DNA of 64,000 nucleotides from Streptomyces sp. 840.1 (GCF_003751445.1 NZ_RJUU01000001.1:5694001-5758000); one strand, 5' to 3'; positions 43,907-52,978 are shown, numbered from the stretch's first letter. The notes: generated by a model not told the origin, from the sequence alone. Translations and numbers: made by a program.

Positions 43907-44557
43907 TCAGCGCCGGATGAGCCTGCGAGCCGTCGCCGCCGCGACCGCCGCCGTACGTGAGTCGACGCCCAGCTTGGCGTAGATGTGCACCAGGTGGGAC
44001 TTCACCGTCGCCTGGCTCAGGAACAGCTTCTTGCTGATCCGCAGGTTCGACAGCCCCTCACCCACCAGTTGCAGGACCTCCAGCTCGCGCTTGGTGAGCG
44101 CCTCGGCCGGGGTCCTCATCCGGTCCATCAGCCGGTGTGCGACGGCGGGGGCGAGCGCGGACCGGCCTGCCGCAGCCGTGCGGACCGCGGCGGCCAGCTC
44201 CTCGGGCGGAGCGTCCTTCAGCAGGTAGCCTGCGGCGCCCGCCTCGACCGCGGCGAGGATGTCGGCGTCCGTGTCGTAGGTGGTCAGGATCAGCACCCGG
44301 GGCGCGTCCGGCACCGCGGTGATCGCGGCGGTGGCCGCCGAGCCGTGCAGCCCCGGGCCGAACTGCAGGTCCATCAGGACGACGTCGAACCCGCCGGTCG
44401 CGGCCAGGGCCACGGCCTGCTCGGCGGTGGCTGCCTCGGCGGCGACGTGGAAGTCCGGCTCGGTGTCCAGGACGGCCCGCAGCCCGGCCCGGACCACCGG
44501 GTGGTCATCGGCGAGCAGCAGCCTGATCGGTGTGCCCGGTGTGATGGGCGACGTCAT
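43907..44557 (-). CDS. NarL/LuxR-type response regulator
   Basis: A 216-residue regulator. The receiver domain has LLLADDHPVVRAGL, the phosphorylated Asp in VVLMDLQFG, the switch Thr in LILTTYDTD and Lys in LLKDAPPEEL. The C-terminal LuxR helix-turn-helix reads LTKRELEVLQLVGEGLSN and ATVKSHLVHIYAKLGV. ATG 44557 overlaps the kinase stop (ATGA). It probably controls the divergent ABC exporter at 45.9 kb. Confidence 0.93.
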   Translation of the reverse strand: MTSPITPGTPIRLLLADDHPVVRAGLRAVLDTEPDFHVAAEAATAEQAVALAATGGFDVVLMDLQFGPGLHGSAATAAITAVPDAPRVLILTTYDTDADILAAVEAGAAGYLLKDAPPEELAAAVRTAAAGRSALAPAVAHRLMDRMRTPAEALTKRELEVLQLVGEGLSNLRISKKLFLSQATVKSHLVHIYAKLGVDSRTAAVAAATARRLIRR

Positions 44558-45762
44558 GCGGAGTCCTGTCCGTTCGGGCCGGCGGGGAGCGGCAGGGTGA
44601 GGGCGACGGCCGTGCCCTGGCCGGGCGCCGACTCGACGCTCAGCGTGCCGCCCAGGGAACGGGCCCGCGAGCGCATGGCGGGCAGCCCGAAGCCACCGGT
44701 CCCGCTGCGGCCGGGGGCGGCGGCCGGGGAGTCCGGCGAGAAGCCCCGGCCGTCGTCGACCACGTCCAGCGACACCGAGGTGTCCATGAAGCTCAGCGTG
44801 ATCTCCGCCCGTCGCGCCCCGGCGTGCCGCGCGGTGTTGGCCAGCGCCGACTGCGCGGTACGCAACAGCGCCACCTCGTACGGAGTGGGCAGCTCCACCG
44901 GAGTGCCGCTGACGGCGAACTGCACGGTGAGAGCGGCGTCCGTGCTGCGGGCCGAGAGCCGTTCCAGGGCGGCCGCCAGCGAACCGTTCGCCAGGTCGGG
45001 CGGGGTCAGGGCGCGCACGAAGCGGCGGGCCTCGGCGAGGTTGTCCTGGGCGGCCTCGCGGGCCTGGCGGACATGGGAGGTGGCGGGCGCGTCCGGCTCC
45101 AGGGTGCGTTCGGCGGCGCGCAGGAGGAGCTGAATGCTGGACAGGCCCTGCGCGAGCGTGTCGTGGATCTCCCGCGCCAGCCGTTCGCGTTCGGCGAGGG
45201 TGCCGGCCGTGCGTTCGGCCGCCGCCAGCTCCGCCCGGGTCGAGACGAGCTCCTCGATGAGTTCGCGGCGCCGCTCGCTCTCCCGGAACAGCGCGTCGTA
45301 CCCGAGCACCGTCGCGACGGCCACCGCGGCGCCGAGCACCGGGCCGATGAAGGTGCCGGGCGTGACCGTCTGCCCGTGCACCAGGAAACTGGTGATGGCG
45401 GCGCCCGCGGTCACCGCCACGGCGGGCAGCCCCCAGCGCATCGGCAACAGGTGCAGCTCGAGGAAGTACAGCGGGAACGCCACCCACAGCCCGTCCGGCG
45501 ACAGCGCCAGCAGCACCAGCCAGAGCGCCCCGAGCACCCCGAGCCAGTACGCCCCCGCCCGGGTCCCCGGCTGCACGACGGGGGCGAGCGCACCGCCCGC
45601 GTACGCGCCGGCCAGCACGCAGGACACCACGACGACGGCGGCGGCGTGCGGATCCCCGGCGCTCACGGCCTTGACCGCCGCCAGCGCCAGCAGCCCCAGC
45701 AGCAGGGCGTGCAGACACAGCCGCAGCGCGGCGGCGACCGGCGGATGAACACGTGTTTCCAT
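44554..45762 (-). CDS. NarL-family sensor histidine kinase
   Basis: A 402-residue kinase with about five or six membrane helices in the first 140 residues and no large extracellular domain (intramembrane-sensing type). The phospho-acceptor motif is REIHDTLAQGLSSIQ. The ATPase domain has NTARHAGARRAEI (N box) and DDGRGFSP (G1). The start ATG 45762 is only 110 nt from the divergent ABC permease. Such pairs often sense membrane-active agents, here inferred only. Confidence 0.92.
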   Translation of the reverse strand: METRVHPPVAAALRLCLHALLLGLLALAAVKAVSAGDPHAAAVVVVSCVLAGAYAGGALAPVVQPGTRAGAYWLGVLGALWLVLLALSPDGLWVAFPLYFLELHLLPMRWGLPAVAVTAGAAITSFLVHGQTVTPGTFIGPVLGAAVAVATVLGYDALFRESERRRELIEELVSTRAELAAAERTAGTLAERERLAREIHDTLAQGLSSIQLLLRAAERTLEPDAPATSHVRQAREAAQDNLAEARRFVRALTPPDLANGSLAAALERLSARSTDAALTVQFAVSGTPVELPTPYEVALLRTAQSALANTARHAGARRAEITLSFMDTSVSLDVVDDGRGFSPDSPAAAPGRSGTGGFGLPAMRSRARSLGGTLSVESAPGQGTAVALTLPLPAGPNGQDSA

Positions 45763-45872
45763 GATTCGTCCAGCGTAGGCGGGCGGTGCCGGGGGCCGGT
45801 CAATCGAAAGGTTGATGTCGGGCCCAGCCGGCGGGCGATGTTTCCAGAGCGGCGCGGACCGACGCTGGAGTC

Positions 45873-46964
45873 ATGTTCGTCGCATGGAGAGATCTTCGGT
45901 TCGCCAAGGGCCGGTTCGCGCTCATGGGCACGGTCGTGGTGCTGATCACGCTGCTCGTGGGTCTGCTGTCCGGCCTCACGGCCGGACTGGCCCGGGAGAA
46001 CACCTCGGCCGTCACGGGGCTGAGCGCCGACCACCTGGCGTTCGCCGCCCCGCCCGACGGCCAGTCGGTGTCCTTCACCAATTCCACCGTCGAGGAGCGT
46101 GCCTGGCTGAGCTGGGCCGGGCGGCCCGGCGTCGAGAAGGCGCAGCCGCTCGGCATCCGCACGGTCAACGCCGCCTCGGTGGCGGGGGAGCGGACCTCGG
46201 CCGTCTCGGCGTTCGGCGTCGAGCCGGACAGCGGCCCGGCGCCCTTCGGCACCCGGGTGGCACCGGGGCAGGTGGTGCTCTCCGCCCAGGCGGCCGAGGA
46301 CCTCTCCGCAGGGGCCGGCGACCGGCTGCGGCTCGGCGGCACCGAGGTCACCGTCGCGGCGGTCGCGGGCGACGCCTCCTACAGCCATACGCCGGTCGTG
46401 TGGACCGCGCTGGCCGACTGGCAGCGGCTCGGCGCCGACGGCGCGGGCGGCGGGGCCCACGCCACGGTGATCGCCCTGACCACGACGGAGGGCGCCGATC
46501 TGGCGGCGGGCGACCGCGCGGCCGGCACCAGCACGCTCACCCTGGACGGCTCGCTCACCGCCATCGGCTCCTACCAGGCCGAGAACGGCTCGCTCCAGCT
46601 GATGCGCGGCTTCCTGTTCGCCATCTCCGCCCTGGTCATCGGCGCCTTCTTCACCGTCTGGACGATCCAGCGCAGCGGCGACGTCGCCGTCCTCAAGGCA
46701 CTCGGTGCCTCCACGCCCTATCTGCTCCGGGACGCGCTCGGGCAGGCCGTGGTGTTGCTCGCCATCGGTACGGGGACCGGCACCGCGCTCGCCTCGGGCA
46801 TCGGCGCCCTGGTCAGCGGCGGGGCCGTGCCCTTCGTCCTGGAGGCGTCGACCGTCCTCGTCCCGGCGGCCGTGATGATCACCCTCGGCGCCGTCGGGGC
46901 GGCCCTGTCCATCCGGCGGATCACCGCCGTCGACCCACTCACCGCACTCGGGAGTGCCCGATGA
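45873..46964 (+). CDS. FtsX/MacB-type ABC transporter permease
   Basis: A 363-residue permease. One helix is at ~16-38, and a ~220-residue extracellular domain follows. Three helices sit near the C-terminus: RGFLFAISALVIGAFFTVW, ALGQAVVLLAIGTGTG and VLVPAAVMITLGAVGA. This is the MacB/FtsX layout. ATG 45873 has GGAG close by. It overlaps its ATPase gene by ATGA. A drug or peptide export role controlled by the divergent two-component system is likely. Confidence 0.9.
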   Translation: MFVAWRDLRFAKGRFALMGTVVVLITLLVGLLSGLTAGLARENTSAVTGLSADHLAFAAPPDGQSVSFTNSTVEERAWLSWAGRPGVEKAQPLGIRTVNAASVAGERTSAVSAFGVEPDSGPAPFGTRVAPGQVVLSAQAAEDLSAGAGDRLRLGGTEVTVAAVAGDASYSHTPVVWTALADWQRLGADGAGGGAHATVIALTTTEGADLAAGDRAAGTSTLTLDGSLTAIGSYQAENGSLQLMRGFLFAISALVIGAFFTVWTIQRSGDVAVLKALGASTPYLLRDALGQAVVLLAIGTGTGTALASGIGALVSGGAVPFVLEASTVLVPAAVMITLGAVGAALSIRRITAVDPLTALGSAR

Positions 46965-47671
46965 CCCTCACGCTCACCGATGTCACGCTCACCTACCCCG
47001 ACGGCGACGCGCGGCTCACCGCCCTGGACCGGGTGGGACTCGACGTGCCCGCCGGCACCCTGACCGCGGTCGTCGGCCCCTCCGGCTCGGGCAAGTCGAG
47101 CCTGCTGGCCGTGGCCGCCACCCTGGTCACCCCGGACGAGGGCGCCGTCGTCGTCGCCGGGACGGACACCGCGGGGCTCGGCCGCGCGGACAAGGCGGCG
47201 CTGCGCCGCGAGCGGATCGGCATCGTCTTCCAGCAGCCGAACCTGCTGCCGTCGCTCACCGCGGCCGAGCAGCTCCAGGTCATGGCCCATCTGTCGGGCG
47301 GTGCGCCCCGGACCGCCCGGACCCGGGCGCTGGAACTGCTCGACGCGGTCGGTCTGGCCGACCAGGCCGGCCGCAGGCCGCACCAGCTCTCCGGCGGCCA
47401 GCGTCAGCGGATCAACATCGCGCGGGCGCTGATGAACGACCCGGCGGTCCTGCTCGTCGACGAACCGACCAGCGCACTGGACCACGAACGGGGTGCGGCC
47501 GTGCTCGATCTCCTCGTCACGCTGACCCGGGAGCGGTCCACGGCGACCGTCATGGTCACCCACGACCGGACGCACCTGGACCGGATGGACACGACGGTCA
47601 CCATGCAGGACGGCCGGCTGACCACCCCGGCTCCGGCCCCGACCCAGGCCCAGGTCCCGGCCTCGCTCTGA
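46961..47671 (+). CDS. ABC transporter ATPase (LolD/MacB type)
   Basis: A 236-residue ATPase. Walker A is GPSGSGKSS, the Q loop is in VFQQPNLLP, the signature is LSGGQRQR, Walker B is VLLVDEPTSALD and the switch His is in MVTHDR. A Pro/Ala-rich tail follows. It overlaps the permease gene by 4 nt and is followed by a very strong bidirectional terminator. Confidence 0.95.
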   Translation: MTLTLTDVTLTYPDGDARLTALDRVGLDVPAGTLTAVVGPSGSGKSSLLAVAATLVTPDEGAVVVAGTDTAGLGRADKAALRRERIGIVFQQPNLLPSLTAAEQLQVMAHLSGGAPRTARTRALELLDAVGLADQAGRRPHQLSGGQRQRINIARALMNDPAVLLVDEPTSALDHERGAAVLDLLVTLTRERSTATVMVTHDRTHLDRMDTTVTMQDGRLTTPAPAPTQAQVPASL

Positions 47672-47678
47672 GGACACG

Positions 47679-47732
47679 AACGACGCGGCGGTGGCCCGGA
47701 GCCTTCGAGCTCCGGGCCACCGCCGTGTCGTT
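47679..47732. terminator. Very strong bidirectional terminator
   Basis: Arms of 24 nt (47679-47702 and 47709-47732) match at 23 positions around a 6-nt loop, between convergent ABC and IclR genes. Confidence 0.92.
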
Positions 47733-47745
47733 CCTGCGAGCCGTC

Positions 47746-48546
47746 TCAGCCGGACGTCCCGCTGCTGGCCAGCGCCTCGGAGAGCTCCTTGGCCGCCTGC
47801 TGGAGAATCGGCACGATCCGCTCGGTGGCCGCCTCGGTCACCCGGCCCGCCGGACCGGAGATCGAGAGGGCGGCCGAGGTCGGCGAGTTGGGCACCGACA
47901 CCGCGAGGCAGCGGACCCCTATCTCCTGCTCGTTGTCGTCCACCGCGTAGCCCGCCCTGCGCACCTGCTCCAGCGCGTCCAGGAAGCCCTCCGGGGTGGT
48001 GATCGTCTTCTCGGTGGCGGCCGGCATCCCGGTGCGCGCGAGCAGCGCCCGCACCTCGTCCGGCGGGGTGTGCGCGAGCAGCGCCTTGCCGACCCCGGTG
48101 GAGTGCGGCAGCACCCGGCGGCCCACTTCGGTGAACATGCGCATCGAGTGCTTGGACGGCACCTGCGCCACGTACACGATCTCGTCGCCGTCGAGCAGCG
48201 CCATGTTCGCCGTCTCGCCGGTCTCCTCGACCAGCCGCGCGAGATACGGGCGGGCCCAGGTGCCGAGCAGCCGTGCGGCGGACTCCCCGAGCCGGATCAG
48301 GCGCGGGCCGAGCGCGTAGCGCCGGTTGGGCTGCTGGCGCACGTATCCGCAGACCACCAGCGTGCGCATCAGCCGGTGAATGGTGGGCAGCGGCAGACCG
48401 CTGCTCGCGGAGAGCTCACTCAGCCCGACCTCGCCCCCCGCATCGGCCATCCGCTCCAGCAGATCGAAGGCGCGCTCAAGGGACTGCACACCACCGCTGG
48501 GTCCGGCGGGCTTGGAGTCGGATGTGCTGGCGTGGGACGGCGGCAC
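47746..48546 (-). CDS. allR: IclR-family regulator, AllR-like
   Basis: A 266-residue IclR-type regulator. GTG 48546 is chosen for AAAGGA 10 nt upstream and because the next 20 residues are only a low-complexity lead. The winged helix (~22-85) reads LSELSASSGLPLPTIHRLMRTL. The effector domain (~95-260) contains GETANMALLDGDEIVYVAQV, LPHSTGVGKALLAH and VRCLAVSVPN. It is divergent from allantoinase. In S. coelicolor the equivalent gene (AllR) represses allantoin and glyoxylate genes and responds to allantoate/glyoxylate-type effectors (from memory). It is the only IclR protein in the window and so the prime candidate for the shared palindromes. Confidence 0.9.
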   Translation of the reverse strand: MPPSHASTSDSKPAGPSGGVQSLERAFDLLERMADAGGEVGLSELSASSGLPLPTIHRLMRTLVVCGYVRQQPNRRYALGPRLIRLGESAARLLGTWARPYLARLVEETGETANMALLDGDEIVYVAQVPSKHSMRMFTEVGRRVLPHSTGVGKALLAHTPPDEVRALLARTGMPAATEKTITTPEGFLDALEQVRRAGYAVDDNEQEIGVRCLAVSVPNSPTSAALSISGPAGRVTEAATERIVPILQQAAKELSEALASSGTSG

Positions 48547-48801
48547 GTCAACGGTCCTTTCGAAGCGGAAGAGCAAGGCAGCAGCCTATCGGGCACTTCC
48601 CGATCGGCCCACTGTTCCGGGGCGGCGTCCTGGCCGGTCAGGGCCCGTTTGTCCGGGTGTCCACCGGCAGCCGGGCGGTTCTGCGGCACCGCGTCCGGCT
48701 TATTCTACGTTCCGCTCTCCGAAATTAGTCTTTTACTTTGTGGAAATCTCCAGTCGACATCCCGAGTGGTCCGCCGACTGGCAGAAGCGGAAAATGGGGT
48801 C

Positions 48802-48849
48802 TTGACGGGCCGCTGTCGCGAGTGAAGACTCCTTCAACAGTTCGTTGAA
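48802..48849 (+). promoter_or_regulatory. allB promoter and operator
   Basis: A -35 box TTGACG (48802-48807), a 17-bp spacer and a -10-like AAGACT (48825-48830) are followed directly by the palindrome TTCAACAGTTCGTTGAA (48833-48849). A repressor bound there would cover the start of transcription. Confidence 0.68.
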
Positions 48850-48871
48850 TTTCTTGAAGTGGGGAGCACGT

Positions 48872-50215
48872 GTGTCCGGTACGGACGTGAAGCTGGTACT
48901 GCGCTCGACGCGCGTCGTCACCCCCGGGGGGACACGGCCCGCGACGGTCGCCGTCACCGGCGGGAAGATCGACGCCGTCCTGGCGTACGACGCGCAGGTG
49001 CCCGAGGGCGCCCGGCTGGAGGACTTCGGCGACGACGTCCTGCTGCCCGGCCTGGTGGACACCCATGTCCATGTGAACGACCCCGGCCGCACCGAGTGGG
49101 AGGGCTTCTACACGGCCACCCGTGCCGCCGCGGCCGGCGGGATCACCACGCTGCTCGACATGCCGCTCAACTCCCTCCCGCCGACCACCACCGTCGACCA
49201 CCTGCGCGTCAAGCAGCGCGTCGCGGCACCCAAGGCGCACATCGACACCGGCTTCTGGGGCGGCGCGATCCCGTCCAACGTGAAGGACCTGCGGCCCCTG
49301 TACGAGGCCGGCGTCTTCGGCTTCAAGTGCTTCCTGTCGCCCTCCGGCGTCGAGGAGTTCCCCGAGCTGGACCAGGAGCAGCTGGCCCGGTCGATGGCGG
49401 AGATCGCCGGCTTCGGCGGGCTCCTGATCGTGCACGCCGAGGACCCGCACCACCTGGCGGCCGCACCCCAGCGGGGCGGCCCCGCCTACGCGGACTTCCT
49501 CGCCTCCCGCCCGCGCGACGCCGAGAACACCGCGATCGAGGGACTGATCGCCCACGCCAAGCGGCTCGACGCCCGCGTCCATGTGCTGCACCTGTCCTCC
49601 AGCGACGCGCTGCCGCTGATCGCGGCGGCCAAGCGCGAGGGCGTACGCGTCACGGTCGAGTCCTGCCCGCACTTCCTCACCCTCACCGCCGAGGAGGTCC
49701 CGGACGGCGCCACCGAGTTCAAGTGCTGCCCGCCCATCCGTGAGGCGGCCAACCAGGACGCGCTGTGGGAGGGGCTCGCGGACGGCACCATCGACTGCAT
49801 CGTGTCCGACCACTCGCCCTGCACCACCGACCTCAAGACGCCGGACTTCGCCTCCGCGTGGGGCGGGATCTCCTCCCTCCAGCTCGGCCTGCCCGCCATC
49901 TGGACCGAGGCCCGCAGGCGCGGCCACTCGCTCGACGACGTGGCCCGCTGGATGTCGGCGGCCCCCGCCGAACTGGCCGGGCTGCGCGACAAGGGCGCGA
50001 TCGAGGCCGGCCGGGACGCCGACTTCGCCGTCCTCGCCCCCGACGCCACCTTCACCGTCGACCCGGCCGGGCTGTTCCACCGCAATCAGGTCACCGCGTA
50101 CGCCGGCCGGACCCTGCACGGCGTCGTCAGGTCCACCTGGCTGCGCGGCGTACGGATCGCGTCGGACGGCGTCCTGACCGCGCCCACCGGCCGCCTCCTC
50201 GAAAGGGACCGCTGA
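48872..50215 (+). CDS. allB: Allantoinase
   Basis: A 447-residue zinc amidohydrolase that opens allantoin to allantoate. Metal-site motifs are [26 protein letters not shown] (in the position of the carbamylated Lys), [16 protein letters not shown] and [11 protein letters not shown]. These distinguish allantoinase from hydantoinase and dihydroorotase. The start is GTG 48872 with GGGGAG 6 nt upstream; a reading from 48845 would begin inside the operator. It is divergent from allR. The allantoicase gene that follows it in S. coelicolor is not here. Confidence 0.95.
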   Translation: MSGTDVKLVLRSTRVVTPGGTRPATVAVTGGKIDAVLAYDAQVPEGARLEDFGDDVLLPGLVDTHVHVNDPGRTEWEGFYTATRAAAAGGITTLLDMPLNSLPPTTTVDHLRVKQRVAAPKAHIDTGFWGGAIPSNVKDLRPLYEAGVFGFKCFLSPSGVEEFPELDQEQLARSMAEIAGFGGLLIVHAEDPHHLAAAPQRGGPAYADFLASRPRDAENTAIEGLIAHAKRLDARVHVLHLSSSDALPLIAAAKREGVRVTVESCPHFLTLTAEEVPDGATEFKCCPPIREAANQDALWEGLADGTIDCIVSDHSPCTTDLKTPDFASAWGGISSLQLGLPAIWTEARRRGHSLDDVARWMSAAPAELAGLRDKGAIEAGRDADFAVLAPDATFTVDPAGLFHRNQVTAYAGRTLHGVVRSTWLRGVRIASDGVLTAPTGRLLERDR

Positions 50216-50383
50216 ACACGGCCGCGACGGGGCGCACTTGACCGTCGGCGAGAACCGGGTCCGGCACGGGGGTGACGGCCGGGGGACCGCCGCCGGTGGC
50301 TGTCCGTATTCGGGGGATACGGTGGTGGCGCGGGACCCCGCGCGGGTTGCCGCGCTCCCCGTCAGCCCTCAGCAGGAGTCGTC

Positions 50384-50713
50384 ATGATCTTCATCGCCGT
50401 CAGGTTCACCGTCCGCAGCGCCGAGCGCGACAAGTGGCTCCCGGCCGTCGAGGACTTCACCCTCGCCACCCGCAACGAGCCGGGCAACGTCTTCTTCGAC
50501 TGGTCGTACAGCGTGGAGAACCCGGACCAGTTCGTGCTGCTGGAGGCGTTCGCGTCCGCCGAGGCCGGCGCGGCCCACGTGGGCTCAGAGCACTTCGCCG
50601 CGGCCATGGACCGGATGGCGGACCTGGTTGCCGAGACGCCCGAGATCATCAATGTCGAGGTGCCGGGCGAGGGCTGGTCCCGGATGACGGAGCTCCGGCC
50701 CCGCACGAGCTGA
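50384..50713 (+). CDS. ABM-family (putative quinol monooxygenase) protein
   Basis: A 109-residue dimeric alpha/beta-barrel protein of the antibiotic-biosynthesis-monooxygenase family. FIAVRFTVRSAERDKWL, FFDWSYSVENPDQFVLLEAF and HVGSEHFAAAM are typical. ATG 50384 follows AGCAGGAG. No cofactor motif is visible, as usual in this family. No cluster context suggests a pathway, so it may be a general quinone-related oxygenase. Confidence 0.85.
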   Translation: MIFIAVRFTVRSAERDKWLPAVEDFTLATRNEPGNVFFDWSYSVENPDQFVLLEAFASAEAGAAHVGSEHFAAAMDRMADLVAETPEIINVEVPGEGWSRMTELRPRTS

Positions 50714-50730
50714 ACCGGGACCGGGAGGCC

Positions 50731-50933
50731 GGAGCCGTCCCGATCCCGAAGTCCGCCGGCCCCGGCCGCCGGGCCGCTCAGAACTCCTCGTGTGTCGACG
50801 GGTCCCCGCCGAACCGCTGTCGCGGTCCGGCCGTGATGCGCTCCAGCTCATGCGCCGTCAGCTCGAAGCCGAAGAGGTCAAGATTCTCGCGCTGGCGCCC
50901 CGGGTCGGCGGACTTCGGGATCGGGACGGCTCC
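50731..50933. repeat. 28-bp perfect inverted repeat with a mirrored aldo/keto reductase fragment
   Basis: Arms at 50731-50758 and 50906-50933 are perfect complements separated by 147 nt. The right arm encodes GAVPIPKSA of the aldo/keto reductase. The left arm, on the opposite strand and just after the ABM stop, reads GAVPIPKSAGPGRRA. Weaker identity continues for about 12 nt inward. It is best seen as a relic of an inverted duplication; a large stem-loop terminator is the alternative. Confidence 0.75.
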
Positions 50934-51608
50934 GAGCTGGACGTGCCAGCGCAGCAGCGCCTGCCCCGGCGTCACACCGTGCGCCCGCGCGACGGCGACG
51001 AGATCCGGATCGGCCAGCAGATCGCGGCCCCGCCCCAGTGGGCTCCAGCTCTGCGTGAGGATGCCCTTGGCGGCGTGCACGGCCCGCAGCTCCTCCTGCG
51101 GCAGCCGCGGATGCATCTCGATCTGGTTGACGGCGGGCACCACGCCCGTCTCGCGTTCCAGCCGGTCCAGTTGTTCCGCGGTGAAGTTGGACACCCCGAT
51201 GGACCGCACCAGCCCCTCCTCGCGGAGCCGGATCATCGCCTTCCAGGTGTCCACGTACAGATCGACACGGGGCAGCGGCCAGTGGATCAGATAGAGGTCC
51301 ACGTAGGAGAGGCCGAGGTTGTGCCGGGACTCCTCGAACGAGGCCAGCGTCTTCTCGTACCCCTGGTGGCGGCCCGGCACCTTGGTGGTGACGAAGACGT
51401 CCTCCCGGGGCACGTCACTGCGGGCGATGCCGCGTCCGGTGCCGGTCTCGTTGCCGTAGTTCAGCGCGGTGTCGACGAGCCGGTAGCCGAGGCCCAGGGC
51501 CCCGGCCACGGCCTGCTCGGCCGCGTCGTCGTCCAGTGGCCAGGTGCCGAGTCCGACCGCGGGGACGGTTCGGCCGTCGTTCAGGTGGTGCGCCGGGGTC
51601 CCGGGCAT
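50778..51608 (-). CDS. Aldo/keto reductase (AKR5-like)
   Basis: A 276-residue NADPH-dependent reductase. The catalytic tetrad is visible: Asp and Tyr in VDTALNYGNE, Lys in FVTTKVPG and His in LIHWPLP. The NADPH-binding motif VPIPKSADPGRQREN is near 232-246. It is typical of the 2,5-diketogluconate/prostaglandin F synthase-type group. ATG 51608 follows AGAGGAAAG. The substrate is unknown. Confidence 0.92.
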   Translation of the reverse strand: MPGTPAHHLNDGRTVPAVGLGTWPLDDDAAEQAVAGALGLGYRLVDTALNYGNETGTGRGIARSDVPREDVFVTTKVPGRHQGYEKTLASFEESRHNLGLSYVDLYLIHWPLPRVDLYVDTWKAMIRLREEGLVRSIGVSNFTAEQLDRLERETGVVPAVNQIEMHPRLPQEELRAVHAAKGILTQSWSPLGRGRDLLADPDLVAVARAHGVTPGQALLRWHVQLGAVPIPKSADPGRQRENLDLFGFELTAHELERITAGPRQRFGGDPSTHEEF

Positions 51609-51687
51609 GGTCTTTCCTCTCGCCGGACGGCTGGGTGTCCGGCCAGGTTAGGGCGGTGCCGGCCGCCCGCGCCTGTCCGGCTCACCC

Positions 51688-51921
51688 CTACCGGCCGGCC
51701 TCGCGGTGCAGCCGGGCGATGACCTCGTCCACCCGGCTCCGCTCGTAGCCGCGGCGCACGAGCTCGAAGGCCACCACGCCGGCCGGCGGGGTGCCGCCGC
51801 GGAGCCCGGTGATGTAGGCGTCGACCTGGTCGCGGTCGTAGCCGCGCCGGGCGATGCCGAAGCCGAACTCCTCGTGCAGCGGACGTTCGTGCTCCTCGCG
51901 CGACCCGCGTGACCCGAACAT
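51688..51921 (-). CDS. Small protein with two DivIVA-like motifs
   Basis: A 77-residue protein from ATG 51921 (GGAGGGGGC upstream). It contains two copies of a short DivIVA-type motif: FGIARRGYDRDQVDAYI and FELVRRGYERSRVDEVI. The motif in DivIVA/Wag31 contributes to membrane and curvature recognition. Here there is no following coiled coil, so it is a minimal tandem form of unknown use. Confidence 0.7.
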   Translation of the reverse strand: MFGSRGSREEHERPLHEEFGFGIARRGYDRDQVDAYITGLRGGTPPAGVVAFELVRRGYERSRVDEVIARLHREAGR

Positions 51922-51991
51922 GCGTGCCCCCTCCGGGCGGATGGCGAATGGGTGGACGGACAGGAACCGTCCGTCCACCCTGCCACGGAAC

Positions 51992-52756
51992 TCAGGCCGC
52001 GTGACCACCGTCCACCACGACCTCGGTCCCGGTGATGTACGCGGCCTCGTCACCCGCCAGGTAGGTGATGAGCGAGGCCACCTCGTCGGCCGTGCCGAAC
52101 CGGTCCAGCGCCGTCGCGGCCCGCTGTCCGGCGGCGAACGGGCCGTCGGCCGGGTTGAGATCGGTGTCCACCGGTCCGGGCTGGACCAGGTTGACGGTGA
52201 TCCCGCGCGGGCCGAGCTCACGGGCGAGCGGCTTGGTGAGCCCCGACAGCGCGGACTTGCTCATCGCGTAGAGCGTGCCGCCCGGTCCGCCCGCGAACCG
52301 GCTCAGGGCCGTACCGAGGGTGATGATGCGGCCGCCGCGCTCCATCAGCCCGGCCGCTGCCTGGCAGGCCAGGAAGACGGCCCGCACGTTGACGGCGAGC
52401 ACCTGGTCGACATCGGCGGTGGTGAGGGCGTCGATGGGGCCGAGGACACCGATGCCCGCGTTGTTGACCAGGATGTCGAGCCGGCCGAACGTCTCCACCG
52501 TCCGGTGCACCGCCGCCGGGACGGCCTCCGCGTCGGCCGAGTCCGCGCGCAGGGCGACCGCGCGGCGGCCGCACGCCTCGATCTTCCGGACGGTCTCCTG
52601 GGCGGCCGCCTCGTCCCTGGCGTAGGTCAGTGCCACATCGGCGCCGTCCTGCGCGAGCCGCAGAGCGGTCGCGGCCCCGATGCCCCGGCTGCCGCCGGTG
52701 ACGAGCGCGACGCGGTTCGAGCCGGCGGCGAGGTTGTTGTCGCTGGTGCTGTTCAT
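51992..52756 (-). CDS. SDR-family oxidoreductase (FabG-like)
   Basis: A 254-residue classical short-chain dehydrogenase. The NADP-binding TGGSRGIG is at 20-27, NNAG at about 99-102, and the catalytic YAMSK lies near 160-164. The fingerprint ending with GTEVVVDGGHAA is typical. ATG 52756 is used. It is divergent from the dihydrofolate-reductase-like gene. The substrate is not predictable. Confidence 0.92.
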   Translation of the reverse strand: MNSTSDNNLAAGSNRVALVTGGSRGIGAATALRLAQDGADVALTYARDEAAAQETVRKIEACGRRAVALRADSADAEAVPAAVHRTVETFGRLDILVNNAGIGVLGPIDALTTADVDQVLAVNVRAVFLACQAAAGLMERGGRIITLGTALSRFAGGPGGTLYAMSKSALSGLTKPLARELGPRGITVNLVQPGPVDTDLNPADGPFAAGQRAATALDRFGTADEVASLITYLAGDEAAYITGTEVVVDGGHAA

Positions 52757-52978
52757 CAGGGTTCCTGTCCGTTGCCGGTGGTGGTGTCGCCGGTTGGCTG
52801 ACAAGGACAAGGAAAGTTCTTCTGCGGCCCGGGGGCCGGCGGGAAACGGACGCCCACTCCGCTTCGATGTTCCGGCCGGCCGATGAGTTGCGGCCCGCAC
52901 GGGGGTCGGAACAGATGGAAGCGGAACCCGGCCATTGCCGAGTCGCGGCCATTCCCGAGTTCCAGAAGGAGCAGGACC

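Noticed and set aside
48741..48752. TGGAAATCTCCA, similar to an IclR box, upstream of allB
   Set aside because: It differs from both operator types shared by the purine genes and is only 10/12 palindromic; too weak to call.
50216..50383. Remnant of allantoicase after allB
   Set aside because: The three forward frames show no stretch resembling the allantoicase N-terminus or its conserved motifs.
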